Source: Batkoa obscura (lineage: Eukaryota > Entomophthoromycota > Entomophthoromycetes > Entomophthorales > Batkoaceae). Taken from it: DNA of 64,000 nucleotides. Under the pieces are notes generated by a model. The model made no database searches. It was given only the letters and a program-made list of their open reading frames with translations, and was not told the DNA's origin. A program made the position numbers and the translations under genes. Below are positions 56,030-64,000 of this stretch, in pieces. The number at the start of each line of letters is the position of its first letter. The first letter of the stretch is position 1. The stretch is from positions 1,302,001 through 1,366,000 of the forward strand of contig JASVEC010000011.1 of NCBI GenBank assembly GCA_030770535.1, in the 5' to 3' direction.

Positions 56030-57376
56030 TCAAATTAATTGCAAATTAATATCTGGGAATTCAAATTTAAGAAAGTTAATACCAATTGAGTATTTTAGAC
56101 CATTAACTATCTGAAAAGTAACTGGGTTGTTAAAATAGTAGTAATAGTAATCTATAGTTGATGAAAAATAACGAAGATATCCTTTTCTAAATAAAACATA
56201 TTCTATATTAGGAAACAAACATAGAATGTAAAATAAATTTTGAAGTGAAAGCTCATATTTTATGAAACTTAATTTCTTAATTGATTTACACTGAACTAAT
56301 TTCTTTTTGTTTTTCAAACAAAAATAGTCAACATTCTCTAATACGTCATCATCACTATTCCAATCGAATTGACACAATTTAAAGGAGTCCTCTTCAAGGT
56401 AGTTAGAATTGTATAATTTTATGCTCTGAACGTTATTTGATTCGGAAAGTCTATGTATTATTTCTTCGAATAGCTCATTTTTGTTAATACTAATTTCATT
56501 TAAATTGGGCATTTCATCTAGATTATTAAGATTTAAAAATAATTTTTGAACAAATCCCATAAATCTGATTTTAACATTCCTACTATCTTTAAATACTAAC
56601 TCATCATATTTAAAATTTCGTAACTTTATAATTAACTTATGAAGCTGCGTTAAGTCTCCAAAATAGTCCAAGTTATAATTATCATCTATCTTCCCTTTAA
56701 CTTTAAGTTCCTTAAGCTTAATAAAATTATTATCTTTATTGTAGATACGCGGTATCTTCATATTGTATGATGTGAAATGTAGTGTAGTTAAATTTTTAAA
56801 TTGTTTCAACGCTTCAACCCCATTTAAATCTAAGAACATTATGGATTTAATTTTTAATACCTTCAATTCGTTTTTACCTAAGTACTCTAGGATATCACTT
56901 AATGTCAGTGCCTTACTCATTAATTTAAGTTCACTTAATTGATGTAAACAGTTCTTAAATAAGTCAAAATAAATTCGAAAGTCCTCATAATTAACATCAA
57001 CTGATAACTTTTTTAAGCTCAAAAATTCATTATGTATTAGATGAGTATTCTCAGATAGTTTAAACTTGGGATGAAGGCTAAAATGTAAACATTTAATATA
57101 TTGACATGAATTTAATGATTCGAACTGGCTGACATTGGACACTGACAGCTTCTTCATTCCATTCGAATTCTGTTTTATAAAGTCATATTGTATTCTTTTA
57201 TTGACTTCTTTAAATTTTTGGTACTCTGAGTAAGTTAAATTAATAAATATTTGATTTCTAATTATTCGTTGGAACCTCTTACTAATTGATTGTAACTTAA
57301 ACAATTCTATAATATCAATATATTCGAATACTCCTTTGAGTATAGCTCCAGGTAATAAATTTAGTTCGATATACAT
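56030..57376 (-). CDS. F-box / leucine-rich-repeat protein
   Basis: An uninterrupted 448-residue protein. Residues 6-40 (LLPGAILKGVFEYIDIIELF, then KLQSISKRFQRII) have the spacing of an F-box: L-P, a hydrophobic run, then L-x2-I-S-x-R-F. The remainder has irregular leucine-rich repeats (LKKLSVDVNY, LKVLKIKSIMFL, LTTLHFTSYNM, LHKLIIKL, MPNLNEISINKN), as in SCF substrate adaptors. F-box proteins bring targets to Skp1-Cul1 ubiquitin ligases; the target here is unknown. The start is the first ATG, four residues before the F-box leucines. No intron is needed. No clear orthologue is recognised, which is usual for this fast-evolving class. Confidence 0.8.
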   Translation of the reverse strand: MYIELNLLPGAILKGVFEYIDIIELFKLQSISKRFQRIIRNQIFINLTYSEYQKFKEVNKRIQYDFIKQNSNGMKKLSVSNVSQFESLNSCQYIKCLHFSLHPKFKLSENTHLIHNEFLSLKKLSVDVNYEDFRIYFDLFKNCLHQLSELKLMSKALTLSDILEYLGKNELKVLKIKSIMFLDLNGVEALKQFKNLTTLHFTSYNMKIPRIYNKDNNFIKLKELKVKGKIDDNYNLDYFGDLTQLHKLIIKLRNFKYDELVFKDSRNVKIRFMGFVQKLFLNLNNLDEMPNLNEISINKNELFEEIIHRLSESNNVQSIKLYNSNYLEEDSFKLCQFDWNSDDDVLENVDYFCLKNKKKLVQCKSIKKLSFIKYELSLQNLFYILCLFPNIEYVLFRKGYLRYFSSTIDYYYYYFNNPVTFQIVNGLKYSIGINFLKFEFPDINLQLI

Positions 57377-58423
57377 AGTTTAAAAGGAATTTGAAAGGGA
57401 TGTTTTTGCTGTATTTATAAGCTCTTTATTCATATACTTGTTGAAATTATATTTGATTGGGTAATAATCACACTAGCAGTAATTTTGTAAGATTTGTATT
57501 TTTACTGTTTAAATAGTATCAAAATACCAACATAAACACGCTTTGGCAATTTAAGTAAACTACGCTTGTTCCTTTTTATATGATTCTTTTAATTGTTTAA
57601 ACCTTTCCTTTGAGCAAAGTAAATGTAATATACGAGTGATAGTTTTTGTTACTTTTTGTTATAAAGCACATGTCTAAAGCTGCGCTTTTAACTTAGTAAA
57701 AAGGTGCTTCCTTTTCATTATAAATTTGATTTTTTTCTAAATATGCTCTTCAAAAACATGATTGGTTAGTTTGAAATTCATAAAAGTAATATTGCAGCTT
57801 CAATAATATGATAATTTTATAAGTATTAATTGAAAATAAGATTAAAATTGAGATATGAAAGCTTTATTGTAGATAAAAACCACATATCTCAATATCCCTT
57901 GTGCTTCTTACTGTTGTTTTGCATTAAAAGGATAAAGTTAGCAAGTACATGGCTATAGATCTCAGAAGTTTGTGGTAAGCTTCATAGATGGCTAGAAAAT
58001 TACCATATGGGGGTGTATTTTTTTAAGAATTTTACTGATAGCCTTTCTACTCAAATAACGCTTAAAAGATGGAAAAAGTGATGAGATAAAAAATATATAT
58101 ATTAATTTTATAGATTGTATTTTTAGTAGTTTATAAGTTCCATAAAAACTCTGAATTTTATAAAATTTAAAATAAATGTGTTCTTTTTATATAATTTGTT
58201 AAAGCTAAAAATAGCTATTAACTTTAAAAAACCATTCTTATTAAATGTTATTTGTAAACTAAGTAACAGTGTGAAGCACTAATCGTCTGAACATTTTAAT
58301 AAATACTACAACTACAATCAAAAGTTATAAATCTAGTAGAAAAAAAATGAATAGTAGCATAACTTAAAGAACTAGGCAAACAATTTTAGTTTTCATCCAT
58401 TCTAAAAATAAATAATGGACTTT
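57377..58423. other. Intergenic region with one eroded MITE
   Basis: Contains the degraded MITE copy 17. No gene is recognised. Confidence 0.5.
58009..58091 (+). mobile_element. Eroded GGGGRTG MITE copy 17
   Basis: The left end (GGGGGTGTATTTTTTTAAG) and the core (CTACTCAAATAACGCTTAAAAGATGG) are clear, but the right terminal repeat has been replaced by ATATAT sequence. Confidence 0.75.
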
Positions 58424-59154
58424 TCATGATAAATCCTCTATAAGTAACTCTAACTCGCTATCAAAATGCGCCAAATAATTGTCATAATAAATTAAAAAAT
58501 GATTTTTAATATCATTTAATTGTTGCTTTTGACCCGCATATGTTGTAAGCCAATATCTTGTACTAAATTGAATAAATAAAGTTTTAAAATTTACATTCAA
58601 GTGCAAAATTTCACAAAATAAAATTACCTTTTTTCGATATAGCCAACTCGAACCATATTAGAATATTCTTCAACTGAGGAAGGTAAAGAGCCTGGGTAAT
58701 CCAAAATCTTAGCAAGTATACTTTCTTGAATTATTTCTGTTTTATTTTCTTCAAAATACTCTTTAACTAAGTGATATAACTGATGTCTTGTATTTACAAT
58801 TAAATAACATCCTGATAAATTAATTTCCACGGATTTTATGTTGTCTTTTATTTTTATCATCTTTACATTGGAATCATCACCTATTTCTTCTAACCAGCTA
58901 AGACATACGTCTTTAATATAACTATTTAAAATATCTAACTCCTTTGGTAAATGCTCAATTAAAACACAACATTTGGATCCTAGTAATAAAAACCCTAACT
59001 CGCCGTATAAGTGTAACTCAGAGATATCGACACGGTTGTTATCAGTTAAAAGGCGATTTTGATTACTTTTCAAATTTTGAAACCATTTTTTTTCTAGCGC
59101 CTTATAAAGGTTATACATTTTGAATATATGTTTATTGTTAGTAATTTTACTCAT
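58424..59154 (-). CDS. Two-exon hypothetical protein
   Basis: Exon 1 is 59154-58628; an intron (GTAATTTTATTTTG ... CAATTTAG) covers 58627-58563; exon 2 is 58562-58424. The join is in phase (EKS-TRYWLTTYAG) and gives 221 residues. Left unspliced, the protein would stop right after GYIEKR. It has no signal peptide or membrane helix. Features: LHLYGELGFLLLGSKCCVLIEH, a conserved-looking KILDYPGSLPSS loop, and an acidic C-terminus. The DYP-G-LP loop followed by a Tyr-rich strand faintly recalls a eukaryotic family of unknown function (C1orf74-like), but I hold this loosely. It is divergent from DPH3, with 313 bp between the starts. Confidence 0.65.
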
Positions 59155-59467
59155 TTTATATTCTATAATTCTATTAAACCTGATTGTTTTATAACAAGAT
59201 CTAGGATTCTTATTTTAACATTTTGCTTTTTATTGAGTAATGATTATTCATTCATATTAAGCCAATAAGATCAATTCAAAATACTATGCAAAAAAATCCC
59301 TGGATAACTAAACCCAGGCATAATTTTGGTATGCCAATTAAATTCAACTTGTATTGCATTGCTTAACATGATTGATTAGCCTCAAGTTACCAAGCCAAAG
59401 TAACCACTATAAACAATAATTGTAAAATAAAACTTAATTTGTTTAGTAGTTTTAATAAAGTACGAAA
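59155..59467. other. Divergent promoter region
   Basis: A 313-bp region between the divergent hypothetical gene and DPH3. No clear TATA box. Confidence 0.45.
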
Positions 59468-59812
59468 ATGAGTTCCTTTTATGATGAAGTAGAAATCGAA
59501 GATATGGACTTTGATGAGGAGTCAAACATTTATCATTACCCTTGTCCATGTGGCGATAGATTCGAAATTTCATTGGTAGTTATATTCACTTATAAGATTA
59601 ATACAATTGACTTTTTTTAGGAAGAATTAAGGGATGGTGAAGACGTTGGTAGATGTCCATCTTGTTCTTTAATTATAAGAGTTATTTTTGACCCAGTAAG
59701 CTGTTTTTATATTTTAAGGATGCCATTAATATCATTTAAGGACGAATTTATGGATGACAATGAAGATAAAGAAAATTTAACTGTATCTTTAGACACTCCT
59801 ATCCAAGTTTAA
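59468..59812 (+). CDS. DPH3: Diphthamide biosynthesis / Elongator-associated CSL zinc protein
   Basis: Also called KTI11. Three exons, 59468-59575, 59621-59695, 59741-59812, encode 84 residues. Both introns are 45 nt (GTAGTTAT ... TTTTTTAG; GTAAGCTG ... TCATTTAAG) and fall in phase 0. Each exon alone is under 40 codons. The N-terminus [14 protein letters not shown] matches the acidic CSL-domain start, followed by the zinc ligands C26, C28 (YPCPCGDRF) and C48, C51 ([12 protein letters not shown]). The protein donates electrons to the Dph1-Dph2 radical enzyme for diphthamide on EF2 and works with Elongator in tRNA wobble uridine modification, in the cytosol and nucleus. The C-terminus is short and acidic. 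It converges on the TspO gene, 206 bp apart. Confidence 0.95.
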
Positions 59813-60018
59813 AAATATATTTAAAGTAAGAAATGAAAGCAAATTAAGCTTACATTTTCTTATTATGTTGTTGATAGCTTTGTTAAATAGAATTGCTTTA
59901 TTATTCTTCTAATATTTTACTTTGAATAAATTAATAGAGTAAATTTGAATTTATGGTAATATATTTAATTAAATAGCAGACTTTATTTTAAAAAGCAGTA
60001 TGATATAAATATCATTTA

Positions 60019-60555
60019 CTACTTCGCAGCTAGCGGGTGAGTAGGATGGTTTGAGCTAACACTAGTGTTATCTGGATTCAGCAACCAGGATAACTGTAAG
60101 TTTAAATAAGAGCGAAAACTAGTCCACAAAAAATATGGAATAAAGTATAATAGAGCAGTTGTATCGATAGTACCGAAGAAAAATAAAGCAATTAGGTTAG
60201 CTATCCAAAGCCCGGCCATACTGATTAACGGGATAGGAGAAGCATTTGTCACAATGTATGTCAAAGACCAAATTGAATCCAATAATAGTTGAACGTTGAA
60301 TAAATAACCTAATAGCTCATAGAAGTAACTATCTTTGTCATAATTCATCTTCACTAAATAGTACGCATAACCATACAACAAACTGCTTATTATTGAAAAT
60401 AAAGTAAAATATCTTTCATTTAAGTGCCTTTTAGGGTTTCCTAATCGCTTATACCAACTTTTACTGCTTAATTGACTATATTGATAGCTAGCTATTACAC
60501 TAATCATCAGTGGCCCCCAAATGCTCTGATATAAATTTTCGTCGTAAAAATACAT
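60019..60555 (-). CDS. TspO/MBR (translocator protein) family membrane protein
   Basis: 178 residues with five hydrophobic segments, as in the TspO/peripheral benzodiazepine receptor family (usual length 150-190). Seen: an N-terminal WGPLMISVIASY helix, a loop WYKRLGNPKR, then YGYAYYLVKMN, VQLLLDSIWSLTYI, LWIANLIALFFFGTID and the family C-terminus TALLYFIPYFLWTSFRSYLN-LQLSWLLN, which matches the P-Y-x-x-W-x-x-F-x-x-x-L-N-x-x-x-W-x-L-N signature. Such proteins bind porphyrins and sterols in outer mitochondrial or bacterial outer membranes. TspO is absent from many yeasts. The N-terminal half is divergent from the usual WxPPxWVFxxVW block, so function may differ. Confidence 0.75.
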   Translation of the reverse strand: MYFYDENLYQSIWGPLMISVIASYQYSQLSSKSWYKRLGNPKRHLNERYFTLFSIISSLLYGYAYYLVKMNYDKDSYFYELLGYLFNVQLLLDSIWSLTYIVTNASPIPLISMAGLWIANLIALFFFGTIDTTALLYFIPYFLWTSFRSYLNLQLSWLLNPDNTSVSSNHPTHPLAAK

Positions 60556-60637
60556 TTTATTTTGTCAATGGTTATTTTGTAAATGGTTATTTTGGCTTTA
60601 TTTATTCTATTTACTTTTTATACTCATCATAGTTTAA

Positions 60638-60682
60638 TCATAATATTTAAAATCATAATATTTAAAGTCATAATATTTAAAG
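60638..60682 (+). repeat. Three tandem 15-bp units upstream of TspO gene
   Basis: TCATAATATTTAAAR repeated three times (60638-60652, 60653-60667, 60668-60682), followed by a partial TCATAATC. It starts 83 bp upstream of the TspO-like ATG, in its likely promoter. Confidence 0.75.
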
Positions 60683-61684
60683 TCATAATCAAATCATATT
60701 TTTATCATTTCAAATAATTATATAAAAATTAACTATATAAAATTGCTTATAGGATATTTGAGCTTACTAAGCTGCTAGTTAAGTACATAGTGTATTCTTA
60801 AAGGCATTAAAGGGTATCAAAAATGTTTATAAAGCATGAAAGCTAATTGAGACAATTTTGATCTCAACAATACTATCATATGTACTATTTAAGAGCCATT
60901 CACTTTAAACATTGTTTATACGTTTAACAATTTAGGCTTTAAATAATATGTCAAATACTCAATATCAATCGTGTTAATTACTTTGAATTATGTAAATATA
61001 ATATTATATCGTGTTTGTATTAAATTTATTATTATTATTAGTCAGACATTCTGTAAACTACATAATATGTGATCATTTACTTGAATTATAAGAAATTATA
61101 CAAATTTTGCTTTTATAATTAAAATAATTGTTTTTTTAGTTCATTCATTTAATAAAACAATAATATTATTAAGAAAGCTACAGTTCTGGGTAAAACTGAG
61201 CAGGTGTTTGAAATTTCTGGAATTGCTTACTAGCATATGATAACCGAAGTAGTAAAAAAGCTATTAAGCATTTGGAAATATACTAACTATTTAAAATTTG
61301 GGGTGATTTTCAAAGGAGAGTACCTAAATAATAACGTTATAAAATTATAAAATTATAAAATTTTATTTTTAAATATCTCAAATTTAGCTTTAAAGCAATA
61401 GTTATAGCTACTCGATGATGGTCTATGGTTGTAATACGGGTAAGTTTAAAACCTCGGTTAAAATTAGGGATAAAATTTTACATTTCACTTTTTTTGCCCA
61501 TTTTCTGTAGTGTAACTTTTGAAAAAAATACTAAATAAATGCTGGATAAAAAAACACTCTTATGGATAATCTTAAAGTCGAGTAAAAAACAACTAATCTC
61601 TAGCGCCTTGTACTTAATTCGCAGTTTTAACTAAAAATCTATAGTGGATAAAAATTGAACCAAGCTTTTAAACTAACCCATATA

Positions 61685-61873
61685 TAAGGTATTTTCTAAA
61701 GTAATCTGGCTTTTTGGGCAGATCCGTTTTTGTGCAGGTATAGAATTACTATGGTTTGACATGTTTATAAAAAATTGAGTTACTTCTAGATATTAAAAAT
61801 ATTTTCTGTTGCAATCAATGAATTTCAAGTCGATTTTAGCCCAAAAAGTCAGATTACTTTAGAAAATACCTTA
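61685..61873. mobile_element. Second short TIR element (189 bp, 35-bp arms)
   Basis: Arms at 61685-61719 and 61839-61873 are inverted repeats matching at 34 of 35 positions (TAAGGTATTTTCTAAAGTAA ... and its complement). The 119-bp middle is unrelated to the other MITE family. Both sides are flanked by TA. Only this copy is seen in the window. It has no coding capacity. Confidence 0.7.
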
Positions 61874-62143
61874 TAGCCTTGGCAGTTATATTTTTAAATA
61901 ACGGCCTACTTGTAAAAAATTGACTTCTATTTTTAAAATTCACCCAACTAAAAAATCCTGGCTTTAATTTTATTTTAGTAGTTTAATTTATTTTGAACTA
62001 AATAAATAAACTTTCTATTATTTATAAATATCATTGTATTATACAATTAGATTGCTTTAAAATAACAATTATTTATAATTATTACCTTATTTCCTTGTAA
62101 GATATTTTAAAAATGATACTTAGGTTTAACTTATAACTCATAG

Positions 62144-62151
62144 TATAAATA
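62144..62151 (+). promoter_or_regulatory. TATA box of secreted-protein gene
   Basis: TATAAATA, 43 bp upstream of the ATG at 62194. Confidence 0.45.
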
Positions 62152-62193
62152 CTTTAATGAAATAATTATTTTATATTATCAATTAAATCAAAC

Positions 62194-62436
62194 ATGAAAT
62201 TTATTCAATCAATTGCTGCTTTATCTTTTGTACTTCCATTTGTAATGTCTCTTTGTCCTAATCCAAACACTGAACGTTGTAATAAAGGAAATAGTGGAGT
62301 TTACTGCTATGATGGTTATAATTGTCCAAGATGCTGGACTTGGAATGATGGGGAATGGGATTGCTATAATATCCTTGCTGATTCTAAATGTACTTTTAGT
62401 AGTTGGATTGATATTGATAATCCATATAATTGTTAG
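62194..62436 (+). CDS. Small secreted Cys-rich protein 2
   Basis: 80 residues: signal peptide MKFIQSIAALSFVLPFVMS, then a compact mature part of about 61 residues with eight Cys, four Trp and many Tyr and Asn (CPNPNTERC, GYNCPRCWTWNDG, EWDCYNI, final C). Cys placement parallels the protein at 31499, including the C-x2-C-W core and a following W-x-C. It is probably extracellular and disulfide-rich. It belongs to no family I can name. It is intact, with a TATA box close upstream. Confidence 0.75.
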   Translation: MKFIQSIAALSFVLPFVMSLCPNPNTERCNKGNSGVYCYDGYNCPRCWTWNDGEWDCYNILADSKCTFSSWIDIDNPYNC

Positions 62437-62611
62437 TTTATTTAAATAAACGTTATATCATAATTAAATATTATATTTTCATTTTGATTTTTTATCACTC
62501 ATAAAAAAGTTAAAATTTTAAATAATAGTTGTTTACTATTTCTAAAAGCAAAAATCTAATATGAAGCCAGTGTTTAAACTTTTTTATTTTGTTTTATTAT
62601 CAACAACATAT

Positions 62612-62707
62612 GAAGGTGTATTTTTTTGTTTAATTTTACTAACAATCTTTCCGTTCAAATAGCGCTTAAAAAATGGAAAAATTAATGAAGCCAAAAAAAA
62701 CATTCCC
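62612..62707 (+). mobile_element. GGGGRTG MITE copy 18
   Basis: A 96-bp copy (GAAGGTGTATTTTTTTG ... AAAACATTCCC). Flanks ATAT and ATTT differ at one position. Confidence 0.88.
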
Positions 62708-63790
62708 ATTTTTTCACTTTTTAAATGTACAATTTGGAGAAAGCGTTAGTAAAAGTTTGAGTAAAAAACACGATATATGATTTATAATAAATGATAGTTT
62801 ACATCTGTTATTTTCATATAGAATAAAGACTTAACCTTTTTTAGATATTCTTACTTTACTAAAATACTTATAATCTTTTTTAATATATAATAGACTATTT
62901 TCAAGTTTTTATTATTATATACTTTTAGCAAGGTTCTTATTTCAATATCATTTATCTTCAAATTTATGTAATATTCATATCTTTTTTATGTTTATCTTAA
63001 ATCATATTGTTGTTTTTAATTATGAAATTAAAGCTGCATAGATTTTTATCAATGAAAAAAGTACAATAATAGCAACGAATTATTAAAATCATTTATAATG
63101 TAGCAATAATTTTACATGAATCTTATAAAAAAATTAAACAATTTACAAAATTGAAACGCTAATGCTTTTTTAGGTATTAAAATTTAATAATAATGATTGA
63201 AGTGACATAAGAACTTATCACAAATTTATAATTCGAACTATAGCACTAAAAGAACAATACTATATAAAATTGAATATCAAAATCTTTGACTTATTTTTTA
63301 AAATAATGCTATTACTATTGCTTTTCGCAAATTTTTTAATATAAAAATCTGAGGCTATAAGACCAAGAGTTCAATATGATGGGTATATAATCATAGAGGA
63401 TGAGCTATATTATTTAGATGAATTTAGTCATGTACCGAATATAAAAATTGATATGATTAATAATCATTTATATAAATTAAGTTAAAAAAAAATTAGTCAA
63501 TAATATAGCTGAATGAGGTAAATATATAATACACTTAATACACTGAAAATGATACCAAATTCAGAGATTTTTTATATTAAGAATGAAAAATAGTTTACTT
63601 CTAGAATAATCTTAATGATTATAATAGCAACTTTTAATTATTTCGATATTAAAAAAATGAATGATATGAGGAATATATAATTAAATAATTTTATTATATA
63701 GATAATAGTTTTGTTTTTAATAAAAGTGGTTTTACATATCATCATATGCTTGATATTTTACAAGATAATGAAAATTTAAACAAATTTTAT

Positions 63791-63889
63791 GTGGATGTAT
63801 TTTTTTGTTTAAGAATTTTACTAACAATCTTTCCGCTGAAATAACGCTTAAAAAATGGAAAAAGTAATGAAGCCAAAAAAAACACCCCC
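63791..63889 (+). mobile_element. GGGGRTG MITE copy 19
   Basis: A 99-bp copy (GTGGATGTATTTTTTTG ... AAAACACCCCC). Flanks TTAT and ATAT differ at one position. Confidence 0.9.
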
Positions 63890-64000
63890 ATATAACTAAT
63901 ATATTTTATTATTTAGAATCTTTAGTAACCTTGTTACTAAGTATCGTTTAACATTCAAGCCAAAGAATTAATACTAATTTATGGGCCAAACAAAGGTTAT

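Larger units (their letters stand above)
60556..62193. other. Intergenic region with a small tandem repeat and a TIR element
   Basis: Contains three 15-bp units near the TspO start and the 189-bp TIR element at 61685. The rest has no recognised feature. Confidence 0.5.
62437..64000. other. Window end, intergenic with two MITEs and a short remnant
   Basis: Contains MITE copies 18 and 19. Near 63360-63484 a 42-codon open stretch (YDGYIIIEDELYYLDEFSHV) looks coding-like, with a DELYYLDEF phrase that loosely echoes NGNLYYFEIP in the decayed region near 38890. It has no start and is probably a gene remnant. Confidence 0.4.

Noticed and set aside
4781-63889. MITE family as a Tc1/mariner derivative with TA target duplication and TGGGG...CCCCA ends
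   Set aside because: The ATAT cases alone would allow it, but copies flanked by AAAT, ATTT, ACAT and AAAA do not have TA next to the ends, whereas a 4-bp duplication explains all of them.
1-64000. tRNA genes, rRNA genes and CRISPR arrays
   Set aside because: No B-box-like GGTTCGA plus cloverleaf, no rRNA signatures, and no regularly spaced direct repeats of CRISPR type were seen.

Overview
The window is nuclear DNA of a very AT-rich ascomycete, most likely a yeast-like fungus. The evidence is Zn(2)-Cys(6) fungal regulators, a Dal5-type MFS permease, a JID1-type J-protein, DPH3/KTI11, short GTAAGT...TAG introns and solo LTRs. CTG falls at positions that are Leu in conserved proteins (DNA polymerase delta, the Dal5-type permease), so a CUG-Ser or CUG-Ala code is unlikely. 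POL3 has nine exons and TRM44 eleven, which is very intron-rich for a budding yeast. I cannot name the species.

Layout. 1-24 kb is accessory DNA: two Zn2Cys6 regulator genes, a Dal5-family transporter with TATA and GATAAG sites upstream, a decayed CAP-domain secreted protein gene, a 7-TM membrane protein gene beside a decayed tandem copy, a decayed Zn2Cys6 gene, an intact LPTYDEV-motif gene with a decayed copy beside it, two solo LTRs and a 111-bp tandem repeat. 24.1-31.1 kb is a compact conserved block: POL3, TRM44 and a mitochondrial J-protein. 31.5-36.7 kb holds a small Cys-rich secreted protein, a decayed GH25 muramidase-like gene and a two-exon gene with HEAT-like helices. 36.7-41.2 kb is decayed sequence. 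41.3-45.3 kb has two more Zn2Cys6 genes, one broken by a single stop. 46-50 kb is repeat-rich (MITEs, two LTRs). 50.8-62.5 kb carries a membrane-anchored histidine acid phosphatase, a sixth Zn2Cys6 copy, an F-box/LRR protein, a two-exon hypothetical gene, DPH3 (three exons), a TspO/MBR protein and a second Cys-rich secreted protein.

The most striking feature is a family of about 19 short (93-100 bp) terminal-inverted-repeat elements spread through the accessory DNA but absent from 21.8-32.7 kb. Fifteen copies have perfect 4-bp target duplications (ATAT, ATTT, AAAT, ACAT, AAAA, TATA). Two sit inside solo LTRs, and related LTR copies give the empty site. Other themes are families kept as one intact and one or more decayed members (Zn2Cys6, 7-TM protein, LPTYDEV protein), strong AT-directed decay of secreted-enzyme genes, and two small secreted proteins sharing a Cys/Trp framework. 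Many real genes here are spliced; the exon joins given were read by hand from frame continuity, GT...AG ends and family motifs.
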